Origin: Betaproteobacteria bacterium
GTDB lineage: Bacteria > Pseudomonadota > Gammaproteobacteria > Burkholderiales > SG8-41
Assembly (NCBI GenBank): GCA_900299145.1
Contig: OMIN01000033.1
Location: 1 to 64,000 of the forward strand
Direction of reading: 5' to 3'
Length of the DNA: 64,000 bases
Under the pieces are notes generated by a model. The model saw only the letters and a list, made by a program, of their open reading frames with translations, did no database searches and was not told where the DNA came from. Of this stretch, positions 1 to 8,929 are shown piece by piece (position 1 is the stretch's first letter; each line of letters starts with the position of its first letter). The translations under genes and the position numbers were made by a program.

Positions 1-207
1 CTCGAAGCCATGCAGCACATCCCGGTGGCGAAACTGGTGGATTACGACGACATCGGCGGCCATCGCGCGTCGACCGGTGCGCGGGCACTGGCGATGTTTG
101 CAACGGAAGTGCGTGATCTCTTAAAGCGCGTGGAAGACGGCCGGCCGGGTATAAACGGTCCGCGCATCCCGAAGAATTTTGGGCGGCCGGATTATTGTCC
201 ACGGTAA
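1..207 (+). CDS. 3' end of an unidentified gene
   Basis: The frame is open from base 1 to a TAA at 205-207, giving the last 68 residues of a protein that begins outside the window. The tail holds LVDYDDIGGHRASTG, an amphipathic stretch ending EVRDLLKRVEDG, and a Pro/Gly/Arg-rich terminus. I do not recognise the family. The AT-rich dispersed motif begins at the stop codon. The gene converges on soxB and so belongs to another transcription unit. Confidence 0.6.
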   Translation, partial: LEAMQHIPVAKLVDYDDIGGHRASTGARALAMFATEVRDLLKRVEDGRPGINGPRIPKNFGRPDYCPR

Positions 208-233
208 AACTTAATAAAAACAAATACTTAAAT
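206..233 (+). repeat. AT-rich dispersed motif, copy 1
   Basis: Reads TTAATAAAAACAAATACTTA at 211-230, directly after the stop of the partial gene and on its sense strand. Member of the window-wide family with consensus TNAATAAAATCAAATASTTA. Confidence 0.7.
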
Positions 234-293
234 CGAATTCACGACGGCTGAGGAATCGCTCGCTATCATGTGCATTCGCGCAGACCAATGGAA

Positions 294-2003
294 CTAGTCG
301 CTGGCAAGACCTGCGTTTCGGGATGAGCCCAAGAGGCGCGGCACATTCGGCGCCCGCGCGGCAACGGTCTTGCGATTCTTCAGATACCGCTCGACCAGGT
401 CCCACACAGGCTCACCCGTAGCGCCTTCCGCGACGGACGCCCATCCCGCGACTTTGTAGCGCTTATCCGCATCCAGCGGTTTGCCGTTCAACCGCATATC
501 CGAAATGCGTTTGCCTATCGGTGCACCCGGTTCGCAGGCGTAGGTCATGCCGCCGATGCGTACCATGTCGCCGCCCTGTTGCAAATACGGATCGGGGTTG
601 AAGAGGTTGTCGCACACGTCTTCGAGCAGGGCTTTGAGGTCGGCGCCGCTAATGTCGTTCAGCGTGACGGCAGGATAGGTGATCGCGGTTTGATCCATCA
701 GGTGCTCGCGCAGGATGGTTTGCCCCGAGAGCAGCGTGCTGCCCCAGCGAAAGCCCGGAGAAAACGCGATCTCGGCGTTCTTTTCCGCCATCAGCGCATC
801 GAGGATCAGTTGATCGAGGGTGCCGTTGAAGTTGCCGCGCCGGTAAAGTAGCCCCTCGGTGACGGCGAGCGGTTCTTCGAGCTTGGTCTTGAACGGCGCG
901 CGTACGCGATCAATAACCGCTTGCATCGCCGTGTCTGCGGGCAGCAGATTGGCGAACACCGGCAGCAGGCGGTAACGAAAATCGGTGACGCCACTTGTGC
1001 CACCGGTACCAACATTGAGATCCAGCACACCAAGAAACTTGCCGTTGGAGCCGGCATTGGTGACGACCGTTTTGCCGCCAGCGTTGTTGACGATTACCGG
1101 CAGCGGTGCGCCGTCGTGCGTATGGCCGCCGAGAATGGCGTCGATGCCACGCACGCGCCCGGCGAGCTTGATGTCGACATCCATGCCATTGTGCGACAGC
1201 AGCACGACGGCGCGCGCGCCCTGCGCACGGGCGGTCTCCACCACTTTTTGCAGTTCTGCTTCCTGAATGCCGAAGGTCCACTCGGCGACGAAATGGCGCG
1301 GGTTGGCAATTGGCGTATAGGGAAATGCCTGCCCGATGATGGCGACGGGCACGCCGTTCACTTCGCGCATCACCCAGGGCTTGAACACCGGGTCGCCGAA
1401 ATCGGCCGTCTTCACGTTTTGTGCGAGAAACTCGGTACGGCCGAGCGACTTGACGGCTTCCTGCACGCGTGCCGCGCCATAGGTGAATTCCCAGTGCGCC
1501 GTCATCGCGTCGATATTCAGCGCACGGCACACTTCGATCATGTCGTTGCCGCGCGTCCACAGCGCCGTCGCCGAGCCTTGCCAGGTGTCGCCGCCATCCA
1601 GCAGCAGCGCGCCGGGGCGGCTTGCGCGTAACTGTTTGATCAACGTGGCGAGGTGGGCGAATCCGCCGACCTTGCCATAACGGCGCGCGGCTGCGGCAAA
1701 ATCGAGAGACGTGAACGCATGCGCTTCCCGTGAACCGGGCGCGATGCCCGCGTGGCGCAGCAAGTGTTCGCCGACCAGATGCGGCAGCCGGCCCGCGGCT
1801 TCGCCCACGCCGATGTTGACGCTGGGCTCGCGAAAGTGCGCGGGCAACAGCTGCGCGTGACAATCCGTGAAGTGCAACAGATGCACGTTGCCAAAGCGCG
1901 GCAATTCATAGAGCGACTGTGCTACCTGGGCGCGAGACGCATTGAGTGGTGCACCACATGCGGCGGCAGCGGCCAGCGTGCCGAGGAATTCCCGGCGGTT
2001 CAA
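294..2003 (-). CDS. soxB: SoxB-type thiosulfohydrolase, Tat-exported
   Basis: SoxB hydrolyses the sulfonate from SoxY-bound cysteine S-thiosulfonate in the periplasm; it is a dinuclear-manganese enzyme of the 5'-nucleotidase/metallophosphatase family. The 569 residues match the usual length. Seen: a twin-arginine leader with NRREFLG and an Ala-rich core, metal-site motifs HFTDCHAQ (about 45-51), GGDTWQGS, HWEFTYG, SHNGMD and GGHTHDG, then a C-terminal 5'-nucleotidase domain. The first in-frame start before the leader is TTG. Neither neighbour is a sox gene, so this copy stands outside a sox operon on both visible sides. Family assignment is strong; operation as thiosulfate oxidation here is inference. 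Confidence 0.9.
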   Translation of the reverse strand: MNRREFLGTLAAAAACGAPLNASRAQVAQSLYELPRFGNVHLLHFTDCHAQLLPAHFREPSVNIGVGEAAGRLPHLVGEHLLRHAGIAPGSREAHAFTSLDFAAAARRYGKVGGFAHLATLIKQLRASRPGALLLDGGDTWQGSATALWTRGNDMIEVCRALNIDAMTAHWEFTYGAARVQEAVKSLGRTEFLAQNVKTADFGDPVFKPWVMREVNGVPVAIIGQAFPYTPIANPRHFVAEWTFGIQEAELQKVVETARAQGARAVVLLSHNGMDVDIKLAGRVRGIDAILGGHTHDGAPLPVIVNNAGGKTVVTNAGSNGKFLGVLDLNVGTGGTSGVTDFRYRLLPVFANLLPADTAMQAVIDRVRAPFKTKLEEPLAVTEGLLYRRGNFNGTLDQLILDALMAEKNAEIAFSPGFRWGSTLLSGQTILREHLMDQTAITYPAVTLNDISGADLKALLEDVCDNLFNPDPYLQQGGDMVRIGGMTYACEPGAPIGKRISDMRLNGKPLDADKRYKVAGWASVAEGATGEPVWDLVERYLKNRKTVAARAPNVPRLLGSSRNAGLASD

Positions 2004-2059
2004 TGCGTCACCAGGGTTTCAAGAGCGAAGGCAAAGGGGGAATGCAAAGGCCAGTGCGG

Positions 2060-3325
2060 TTACTGGTTCAGAAAATCCGCGCCAGTGGCCGGCATCAGGA
2101 AACTCTTGTTCATTTCCTTGATGGTGTTGACGCCGAGCATCGCCATGTCGCGGTCAATCTCGTCGATCAGCAGTTTGATCGCGTGCTCGACGGCGGGCTG
2201 GCCGCCGACGGCAGACGCGCACAGAAACGGCCGCCCGATGAAACAGAAATCCGCGCCCAGCGCCAGCGCCTTCAGCACGTCCGTACCGCGCCGGAAACCG
2301 CTGTCCATGATCACCGCCATCTTGTCGCCTGCGGCTTCGCGGATGCCGGGCAGCACGCGCAGCGGCGACACCGTGCCATCCAGCTGCCGTCCGCCATGGT
2401 TCGACACCATCACGCCGTCGACGCCGTAGTCGCGCGCCATGCGCACCACGTCCTTGTGCAGCACGCCCTTCAACAGTAGCTTACCCTTCCAGATTTTGCG
2501 CATGTGCGCGACGTGCCGCCAAGTGAGCCGGTCGCGCCGGCCATAGCCGCGCAGCGCGGTTTTGGAAATCAGCGGCACGCGCGGGCCCATGTTCTCGACG
2601 TGCGGCATGCCGTCCTTGATGAGTGTTTTGAGGAACATGCCGAACAGCCACTTGGGCCGCAGCATGCAGTCCCACGCCAGTTGCGGCGTGGGACGCAACG
2701 GATTGTTGTAACCGGCACGCACGTTGTTTTCGCGATTGGCGGCGACCTGCACGTCGACAGTGACGGCAATGGTTTCAAAGCCCGCTTTGGCGCAGCGCTC
2801 GAAGGTCTCAGAGATGCGATCCTCGTCGCCCGGCAGATAGGCCTGAAACATTGCGGTTTTGCTGGCGGCGCGCACGTCTTCCATGCGCATCAGCGAAGCG
2901 CCGCTCATCATCATCGGAATGTTGGCGTTGGCGGCAGCGCGCGCCAACACCAGATCGCCTTGATACGAGGCAATCGACGTGCCGCCCATCGGGGCGAAGC
3001 CGAACGGCGCGTTGTAGGTGTGGCCGAGTAGTTCCGCTTTCATGTGGCGCTGCGTGGTATCCACCAGCGGCTTGGGCACGAAACCAACTTCCTCGAACAC
3101 ATCGCGGTTGCCGCGCAACGACATATTGTTCTCGACGCCGCCGGTGACGTAGCCATAAATCGGCCGCGGCAACACCTTGCGCGCGGCGTCGATGAAATCC
3201 TGCAGCGCCAGGTAATCGCGCAGGCCAGCCGGCAGCGAGCGCTTGTCAACGAACGACAAGCCGCCGGCGGTGTCGGGTTTGGGAACAAGCACTTCGGGCG
3301 CGGCGGGGGCGGTGGTGGTGTTCAT
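2060..3325 (-). CDS. FMN-dependent alpha-hydroxy acid dehydrogenase (L-lactate dehydrogenase/glycolate oxidase family)
   Basis: Flavoenzyme of the glycolate oxidase/L-lactate dehydrogenase family, which oxidises 2-hydroxy acids to 2-oxo acids through an FMN TIM barrel. The signature SNHGGRQLDG lies at 308-317, giving the catalytic His310 and substrate-binding Arg313; Lys286 in LLLKGV contacts FMN. The APMG motif near residue 111 and a phosphate-binding IMDSGFRRGTDVLKA segment are also present. The ATG is preceded by CCGGAGAAC. The N-terminal 35 residues are low-complexity and the region after residue 210 is longer than in soluble glycolate oxidases, as in membrane-associated LldD types. Substrate is not determinable. 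Downstream soxB follows after 56 bp on the same strand. Confidence 0.88.
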   Translation of the reverse strand: MNTTTAPAAPEVLVPKPDTAGGLSFVDKRSLPAGLRDYLALQDFIDAARKVLPRPIYGYVTGGVENNMSLRGNRDVFEEVGFVPKPLVDTTQRHMKAELLGHTYNAPFGFAPMGGTSIASYQGDLVLARAAANANIPMMMSGASLMRMEDVRAASKTAMFQAYLPGDEDRISETFERCAKAGFETIAVTVDVQVAANRENNVRAGYNNPLRPTPQLAWDCMLRPKWLFGMFLKTLIKDGMPHVENMGPRVPLISKTALRGYGRRDRLTWRHVAHMRKIWKGKLLLKGVLHKDVVRMARDYGVDGVMVSNHGGRQLDGTVSPLRVLPGIREAAGDKMAVIMDSGFRRGTDVLKALALGADFCFIGRPFLCASAVGGQPAVEHAIKLLIDEIDRDMAMLGVNTIKEMNKSFLMPATGADFLNQ

Positions 3326-3402
3326 GATGTTCTCCGGATTCGTAAGAGATTGAGTTGGAGGAGCGTGGGGTGTGGCACGTTCCGGTGCGCCAGCCCTTCA
3401 GG

Positions 3403-3873
3403 CTATTGCGATGATTTTGCAGAGGGGCCACTATAACTGCAAGCTTGGCCCAGCGATTCGCGGCATACCGTCACGCGCGCAAGTCCGGGCAGCTTGTCAG
3501 CCAGGGAGTGCCAAACCCAGATCGCCAAGTGCTCCAAGCTGGGTTGTCCTAAGTATTTGATTTCATTTAATAATTTATGGTCGAGTTGTTTGCGCAGGCG
3601 CAGGCATGCGCGTTCGACTTTGGCGAAATCGGCGACAAACCCGTGCGGCTCATGCGGCGTGCCGCGCAGCGTGACCTCGCATTGAAACGAGTGGCCATGC
3701 ACGCCGCTATAAAGGTGCCCGCGCGGCGCGGTTGAAAACCGGTGGGCTGCGTCGAAGCCGAAGCGGTAGGAAATTTCGACCTCGTGCCCGCCCGTGACAG
3801 GCGCGGATTTGCGGGTGGTTCGAGAGGCTCGAATGTTTCGAGAGGTTCGAGGCTTACGTTGTGCAGCAGTCAT
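3403..3873 (-). CDS. queD: 6-carboxytetrahydropterin synthase-like protein (QueD family)
   Basis: QueD/PTPS-fold proteins make 6-carboxy-5,6,7,8-tetrahydropterin from dihydroneopterin triphosphate in queuosine synthesis. From the ATG at 3873 there are 156 residues; this start overlaps the queE stop as ATGA, which argues for translational coupling and against the longer frame. Zinc ligands are His44 (FDAAHRF) and His59/His61 (VHGH). The catalytic Cys of the classical CxxxHGH motif is Tyr here (YSGVHGH), as in a divergent QueD-like class. The first 28 residues are basic and Ser/Thr-rich. Residues about 99-109 (HKLLNEIKYLG) are encoded by a copy of the AT-rich motif. Linkage to queE supports a pre-Q0 role. 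Confidence 0.83.
   Translation of the reverse strand: MTAAQRKPRTSRNIRASRTTRKSAPVTGGHEVEISYRFGFDAAHRFSTAPRGHLYSGVHGHSFQCEVTLRGTPHEPHGFVADFAKVERACLRLRKQLDHKLLNEIKYLGQPSLEHLAIWVWHSLADKLPGLARVTVCRESLGQACSYSGPSAKSSQ
3550..3579 (-). repeat. AT-rich dispersed motif, copy 2, inside queD
   Basis: The plus strand reads TAAGTATTTGATTTCATTTA; the A-rich form lies on the queD sense strand. It is read there as AAT GAA ATC AAA TAC TTA, a different frame from the pyrC and tsaD copies. Confidence 0.7.
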
Positions 3874-4502
3874 GGAATACCAATCAGCTTGTGGGTTTGC
3901 AGCGAAAGGCGCCAGCGCGGCCGCGCCTTGCAATAGGCGACCGCCAGACGCGTGTTCTGCGCGTGACGCGGGCCATCCATCGGCTGCAAAAAGAAATGAT
4001 GGAACGGCAGCTTTTCATAAAGCGCCGGCTCAGCGCCGCGCTGTGGAAACACCAGTTTCAGTTCATCGCCGCGTTTAAGGTGAAGCGGCGCGCGCGCTTT
4101 TGGGCTGACGCAAATCCAGTCCACGCCGGGCGGTGGTTGCAGCGTGCCGTTGGTTTCGATGGCGATGCGAAAGCCCTTTGCACGCAGCGCCGCGATCAAC
4201 GGCGGGTCGAGCTGCAGCAGCGGTTCGCCGCCGGTGCACACCACAAAGCGGTGCGCGGGGCTGCGCCTGGGCCATTGCGCCAGTACCGCTCGCGCGAGCG
4301 AGGCCGGCGTGCGGAATTTGCCGCCCCCGGGGCCATCGACACCGACAAACTGCGTATCACAAAAACGGCACACGGCTGCCGCGCGGTCTTTCTCGCGGCC
4401 CGACCACAAGTTGCAGCCCGCGAAGCGCAAAAACACCGCCGGCGTGCCGGCGTTTGCGCCTTCGCCTTGCAGCGTGTAGAAAATTTCCTTGACCGAGTAC
4501 AT
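3870..4502 (-). CDS. queE: 7-carboxy-7-deazaguanine synthase
   Basis: Radical SAM enzyme that contracts 6-carboxytetrahydropterin to 7-carboxy-7-deazaguanine, the step after QueD. The 210-residue protein has the expected QueE features: substrate-facing YTLQGEGANAG (about 9-19), then the [4Fe-4S] cysteines Cys30, Cys45 and Cys48 in a CX14CX2C arrangement typical of the QueE subgroup with an expanded cluster loop. SAM-binding TGGEPLLQ follows near residue 90, then ETNGT. Its stop overlaps the queD start by ATGA; it starts 25 bp downstream of glnS. The window has no queC, queF or tgt. Confidence 0.92.
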   Translation of the reverse strand: MYSVKEIFYTLQGEGANAGTPAVFLRFAGCNLWSGREKDRAAAVCRFCDTQFVGVDGPGGGKFRTPASLARAVLAQWPRRSPAHRFVVCTGGEPLLQLDPPLIAALRAKGFRIAIETNGTLQPPPGVDWICVSPKARAPLHLKRGDELKLVFPQRGAEPALYEKLPFHHFFLQPMDGPRHAQNTRLAVAYCKARPRWRLSLQTHKLIGIP

Positions 4503-4527
4503 GAGGGCTGGGCTGGCGTGCGTGGTT

Positions 4528-6294
4528 TCACGCCTTCCACGAATCCCGCAACGTCACCGCGCGGTTGAACACGGGTGCGCCGGGCGCGGAATCACGCAGG
4601 TCAGCGACAAAATAGCCATGGCGTTCGAACTGGAAGCGTTCTTCGGGTTTGGCTTCTTTCAACGCGGCTTCGAGTTGCGCGGTGATGGTCTTGGCGGAAT
4701 CGGGATTCAGATCGAGCAGGTAATCCTGCCCTCCCGCGCCGGGATGCGCGGTTTTGAACAGCCGGTCGTAGAGGCGTACCGGCGCGGCGTGGGCGTGCCT
4801 CGCGCTCACCCAGTGAATGTTGCCTTTGACCTTGACGGAATCGGCGCCCGCCGTGCCGGATTTGGTGCCTGCGATGTATTCACAGTGCACTGCAGTAACG
4901 CGGCCCGCGCTGTCTTTCTCGCAACCTGTGCATTTCACCACGTAACCGTAGCGCAGACGCACGCTGTTGCCGGGAAATAACCGGAAAAACCCCTTCGGCG
5001 GTGTTTCGGCAAAATCTTCGCGCTCAATCCACAGTTCGCGCGTGAGCGGCACCACGCGTTTACCGAGATCCGGCTTTTGCGGATGATTGGGCGCGAAGCA
5101 GTCTTCCTGCTGGTCGGCCGGATAGTTGTCGATAATGAGCTTCACCGGGTCAAGCACGGCAATGCGGCGTTCGGCGGATTCGTTCAAGTGCTCGCGCATG
5201 CAGTCTTCGAGCACGCTGTAGTCTATCCACGAATCCGCCTTGGATACGCCGATGCGCTCGGCGAACAGGCGAAAGCCTTGTGGCGTGTAGCCGCGCCGGC
5301 GCGCGCCAGCGAGCGTGGGCATGCGCGGGTCATCCCAGCCTGCGACGTGTTTTTCGTTGACGAGCTGGATCAAGCGGCGCTTGGACAGCACTACGAAAGT
5401 CAGATTGAGCCGGGCGAATTCAACCTGTTGCGGCAGCGGTTGAGCCAGCAGCCCGCCCTCGGCGAGTTTGCCCAGCAACCAGTCGTAAAACGGCCGCTGG
5501 TCTTCAAACTCCAGCGTGCAGATCGAGTGCGTGATGCGTTCCAGCGCGTCTTCGATCGGATGCGCGTAGGCATACATCGGGTAAACACACCACTTGTCGC
5601 CGGTGCGGTGATGCCGCGCCTTGCGGATGCGGTAAATCGCCGGATCGCGCAGGTTGATATTGGGCGAAGCCATGTCAATTTTCGCGCGTAATACCATGCT
5701 GCCATCGGCATGTTTGCCTTCGCGCATCTCGCCAAAGCGGGCGAGCGACTCAGCGGCGGGCCGTTCACGCCACGGGCTCGCGACACCCGGCTCGGTTAGC
5801 GTGCCGCGGTTGGCGCGCATCTGCTCGGGCGTCTGCTCGTCGACGTAGGCGTGGCCCGTGTGGATGAGATGCACGGCCGCTTCGTACATGAAGTCGAAGT
5901 AATCACTGGCAAAGAAAATATTCTCGCGCCAGTCAAAACCCAGCCACTGCACGGCGTGGATGATGGAGTCAACGTATTCCTGTTCTTCCTTCTCCGGATT
6001 GGTGTCGTCAAAGCGCATGTGGCATGCACCGCCGTAACTTTGCGCTAGGCCGAAATTCAGGCAAATCGATTTGGCGTGGCCGATATGCAGATAGCCGTTC
6101 GGCTCCGGCGGAAACCGCGTGCGGATTCTTGCCGCGTCCTGTGGCGCCTGCGCGTGCACCTTGGCCGGACCGGGCTTGCCGCCCCAGCCGCGCGCTGCAT
6201 ACTTGCCGGCGGCAAGATCGGCGTCAATGATGTTGCGGATGAAGTTACTGGCCGGCGCGGGGCGCGCAGCGGATGATTTGTTCTTTTCGCTCAT
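4528..6294 (-). CDS. glnS: glutaminyl-tRNA synthetase
   Basis: Charges tRNA-Gln with glutamine in the cytoplasm. It is a 588-residue class I synthetase close to the usual bacterial GlnS length. The HIGH motif is intact in PPEPNGYLHIGHAKS (His70-His73), and the KMSKS-equivalent loop is VLSKRRL near residue 304. DDTNPEKEEQEYV in the active-site half and FDWRENIFFASDYFD fit GlnRS rather than GluRS. The C-terminal half has the anticodon-binding beta-barrels (RELWIEREDF, FFRLFPGNSVRLRYGY). It lies upstream of queE-queD on the same strand, linking tRNA charging and tRNA modification genes. The start is an ATG 12 bp from the lysR stop. Confidence 0.96.
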   Translation of the reverse strand: MSEKNKSSAARPAPASNFIRNIIDADLAAGKYAARGWGGKPGPAKVHAQAPQDAARIRTRFPPEPNGYLHIGHAKSICLNFGLAQSYGGACHMRFDDTNPEKEEQEYVDSIIHAVQWLGFDWRENIFFASDYFDFMYEAAVHLIHTGHAYVDEQTPEQMRANRGTLTEPGVASPWRERPAAESLARFGEMREGKHADGSMVLRAKIDMASPNINLRDPAIYRIRKARHHRTGDKWCVYPMYAYAHPIEDALERITHSICTLEFEDQRPFYDWLLGKLAEGGLLAQPLPQQVEFARLNLTFVVLSKRRLIQLVNEKHVAGWDDPRMPTLAGARRRGYTPQGFRLFAERIGVSKADSWIDYSVLEDCMREHLNESAERRIAVLDPVKLIIDNYPADQQEDCFAPNHPQKPDLGKRVVPLTRELWIEREDFAETPPKGFFRLFPGNSVRLRYGYVVKCTGCEKDSAGRVTAVHCEYIAGTKSGTAGADSVKVKGNIHWVSARHAHAAPVRLYDRLFKTAHPGAGGQDYLLDLNPDSAKTITAQLEAALKEAKPEERFQFERHGYFVADLRDSAPGAPVFNRAVTLRDSWKA

Positions 6295-6306
6295 GATGCG
6301 CGTATT

Positions 6307-7263
6307 TTACCGTGAGCCACGTCCCAACCGGTCTCGGCCATGGTGGATCATCGTGAGTTCTTCAGGATCAAACGCGGCAATGGCGGCTTCGGCAAAGTCG
6401 AGAAAGGCGGCGATTTTGCCTGGTAATGGGCGTGTCTTGCGATAGAGGGCGTAAAGCGGCGGGCCGCCTTCACAGGTCCAGTCGCCGAGAACGCGTTTCA
6501 ACTGGCCGGTGGCAATCAAAGCGGGATCGAAAAAGCCGATGCGCACCAACCCAACGCCCGCAAGTGCCGCAGCGACCAGACCTTCGCGTTCATTGGTGAC
6601 CAATGCGGATTGCACTTTCACGATTTCGTGTTCATTGCCCCGCCGAAAGTCCCAGGTATCGAGCGGCTTGCCGGCCCACGACGGATTCAGTATGACGCAG
6701 CGGCGTTTTGCCAGTTCGCACGGATGGGCCGGTTCTCCAGCGGCTTTCAGGTAGCTGGGAGCGCCATAAACACCGAAGCGGACTTCACACAATTTGCGTG
6801 CGATCAAGTTCGAGACGGGTGCCTCCCCCACGTAAAGCATCAGATCCACGCCGTCGGCGTGCATCTGTATGGGGTCGGTCATCTGCCGGCATTCGATGGT
6901 GAGTTCCGGGTGCCGGCGCGTAAACTCAGGCAGGCGCGGCATGATGACATGCCGGGTGATCGGGACGCTGATGCCGAGGCTGAGCGTGCCCTTGAGACGC
7001 GCCCGCATGCCGGAGGTTGCGGTGTCCAGTGCGGATAGCCGGTCCAGAATTTCACGTCCGCGGCGGCAGAATTCCTCGCCGTCCTCGGTCAACTTGAGCT
7101 GACGCGTAGTGCGATAAAACAGCGTCACATGAAAGCGCTTTTCCAGATCGGTGATGGCATGACTCACCGCGGATGGCGTTACATTCAGTGACGCCGCAGC
7201 CTTTGCGAAGCTGCCCGCATCGGCGGCACGTACCGCCATCTCGATTTGCCGCACTCTGTCCAT
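6307..7263 (-). CDS. LysR-family transcriptional regulator
   Basis: LysR-type regulator with an N-terminal winged helix (about residues 4-60: GSFAKAAASLNVTPSAVSHAI as recognition region) and a two-lobed effector domain beginning near SLGISVPITRH. I chose the ATG at 7263, giving MDRVRQIEM, because LysR proteins normally begin there and GAAGAA precedes it; a longer frame to 7302 adds 13 unmatched residues and crosses a possible binding site. It is divergent from the Bug-VOC pair at 7397-8873, the likely target. The ligand is unknown. Confidence 0.85.
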   Translation of the reverse strand: MDRVRQIEMAVRAADAGSFAKAAASLNVTPSAVSHAITDLEKRFHVTLFYRTTRQLKLTEDGEEFCRRGREILDRLSALDTATSGMRARLKGTLSLGISVPITRHVIMPRLPEFTRRHPELTIECRQMTDPIQMHADGVDLMLYVGEAPVSNLIARKLCEVRFGVYGAPSYLKAAGEPAHPCELAKRRCVILNPSWAGKPLDTWDFRRGNEHEIVKVQSALVTNEREGLVAAALAGVGLVRIGFFDPALIATGQLKRVLGDWTCEGGPPLYALYRKTRPLPGKIAAFLDFAEAAIAAFDPEELTMIHHGRDRLGRGSR

Positions 7264-7296
7264 GAGTTCTTCACACCATTGGTTGTCAGACGCATT

Positions 7297-7317
7297 ATTC
7301 ATGAATATGGTTCATGA
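7297..7317. promoter_or_regulatory. possible LysR binding site
   Basis: In the divergent lysR/bug spacer lies the palindrome ATTCATGAAT (7297-7306), followed by a second TTCATGA at 7311-7317. This repeat of a dyad about 13 bp apart fits the recognition/activation arrangement used by LysR proteins. Assignment to this regulator is inference from position. Confidence 0.4.
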
Positions 7318-7396
7318 GTGTAGTGCGCGCTGGCGGCTCGACGGTGGGCAGAAGGGTTCCTACAATGGCCCAGGTTCAATTTTCCAGGAAAACACC

Positions 7397-8389
7397 GTGC
7401 GACACCGGTTAATCAAGCTGTCCATCTACGCGGGCTCTTCAGCACTGCTGGCCCTGCCGCAGTTGCCCGGCGCCAGCGCGGCGCCAACCGCCAGTTACCC
7501 CACCCGGCCCGTACGCCTCATTGTTCCAGCGGGCGCCAGCAGCAACGGGGACTACCGTGCACGGCAGTTCGCGCAGAAGGTTTCGGCGGCACTGGGCCAA
7601 CAGGTTATTGTCGACAACCGCCCTGGTGCGAACACCATCATAGGCACTGAAGTCGCTTCGCGTGCCGCCGCTGATGGCCACACGCTGCTGTTTGCATTCC
7701 ACACGTTTGTGATCAATGCCCATCTGTATCGCAAGCTGCCGTACGACGCGGCGAGACAGTTCGTCCCGGTAGCCGGATTCGGCATTGTGCCGGTCGGCCT
7801 TTTTGTGAACACGGCGGTGCCCGCGAATTCCGTCAAGGAACTGATCGCGCTGGCCAAGGCGAAGCCGGAAGATCATACCTGTGTGTCGGTCGGCAATGGG
7901 TCGGGCCAGCATCTTTCCTGCCATCAATTCAACCGGCTGACGGGATCAAAGGTCAGAGTCATTCACTATAAGGAACTCGGTCAGGGCATCACGGATATGC
8001 TGGGCGGGCAGATCAGCATGGTGTTTGACGGGCTTTCGGTACCATTGCCGCTGATTAAATCCGGCAAGCTCAAGGCGCTGGCGATTTCCGGCGCGGCCCG
8101 CGTGTCATCGCTGCCGGCGTTGCCGACCTTTGGCGAGGCTGGGTTGGACGCATTCGATATGGCATTCTGGACTGGCGTATTCGCGCCTGATGGCACGCCG
8201 CAAGCGGTAATTGGTACGATTAACCGCGAAAGCAATGCTGCGCTGAAAGCACCCGACATCGTGCAATCGCTGGTGGACACCGGCGGCGCCGCGCTGGCGG
8301 GATCGCCCGCGGATTTTGCGGCGTTCGTGAAGGCTCAATCGGAGCGCTGGGGGGCCATCATCAAAGACTCCGGCGTGCGGCTGGATTGA
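7397..8389 (+). CDS. Bug/TctC-family solute-binding protein (divergent)
   Basis: Periplasmic substrate-binding protein of the Bug family, whose known members bind carboxylates or amidated acids for tripartite tricarboxylate transport or sensing. The long frame from 7262 overlaps lysR; the GTG at 7397, preceded by AGGAAA, begins a proper signal peptide (RHRLIKLSIYAGSSALLALP). Family marks are YPTRPVRLIVPAG, VIVDNRPGANTIIGTEV and KLPYDAARQF. It departs from its paralogues at the usual PGG loop (GASSNGD) and at the HVPYKG loop (VIHYKELG), so its ligand may differ. It is followed 22 bp later by a VOC gene. Confidence 0.85.
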   Translation: MRHRLIKLSIYAGSSALLALPQLPGASAAPTASYPTRPVRLIVPAGASSNGDYRARQFAQKVSAALGQQVIVDNRPGANTIIGTEVASRAAADGHTLLFAFHTFVINAHLYRKLPYDAARQFVPVAGFGIVPVGLFVNTAVPANSVKELIALAKAKPEDHTCVSVGNGSGQHLSCHQFNRLTGSKVRVIHYKELGQGITDMLGGQISMVFDGLSVPLPLIKSGKLKALAISGAARVSSLPALPTFGEAGLDAFDMAFWTGVFAPDGTPQAVIGTINRESNAALKAPDIVQSLVDTGGAALAGSPADFAAFVKAQSERWGAIIKDSGVRLD

Positions 8390-8411
8390 TGGGACAAACG
8401 GGAGCCCTGTC

Positions 8412-8873
8412 GTGATACGTGCAACAAAGGTCGGCCATGTCGTGCTCAAGGTGGATAAACTCGACGCGTGCGCGAAGTTTTATACGGAGGTGCTGGGCTT
8501 TGAATACGTCAACCGGCTGGATACGCCACGAGCGGTGTTTCTGACACTGGGTGTGCAGCATCACGACATTGCGTTGTTTGAAGTGCCTGCCACTGCTGAT
8601 GCGCCCAAGGCGGACCAGGTCGGCTTGCATCACCTGGCACTGCGGGTCGACGACGCCGCCGCGCTGAAGGAAGGCTTCGAGACCCTAAGGCAGCACGGCG
8701 TAAAGGTGATACGTGCGGTGGATCACGGCACAACGCACAGTGTCTATTTCAACGACCCTTCCGGTAACCGGCTGGAGCTCTATTGCGACATCGGTGGCGA
8801 TGGCCTCCAGCGCGCCCGCAATCGCACGGCGCGTAGTCTGGCCGACTTTCCTGCTCTGGATATGGGTAAATGA
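8412..8873 (+). CDS. VOC-superfamily (glyoxalase/extradiol dioxygenase-like) protein
   Basis: Single-module vicinal oxygen chelate protein of 153 residues with two beta-alpha-beta-beta-beta units. Likely metal ligands are His9 (VGHVVLKV), a His in GLHHLALRV near residue 76 and the Glu in GNRLELYCD near residue 121. The length suits a glyoxalase-like or ring-cleavage accessory enzyme rather than a two-domain catechol dioxygenase. The start is GTG. It shares a likely transcript with the bug gene upstream. The substrate is unknown. Confidence 0.82.
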   Translation: MIRATKVGHVVLKVDKLDACAKFYTEVLGFEYVNRLDTPRAVFLTLGVQHHDIALFEVPATADAPKADQVGLHHLALRVDDAAALKEGFETLRQHGVKVIRAVDHGTTHSVYFNDPSGNRLELYCDIGGDGLQRARNRTARSLADFPALDMGK

Positions 8874-8929
8874 GTCGCGAATAAGTCGAAAATAAGTCGT
8901 TAATCAATCGACGATCAGCACTTGCCGGG

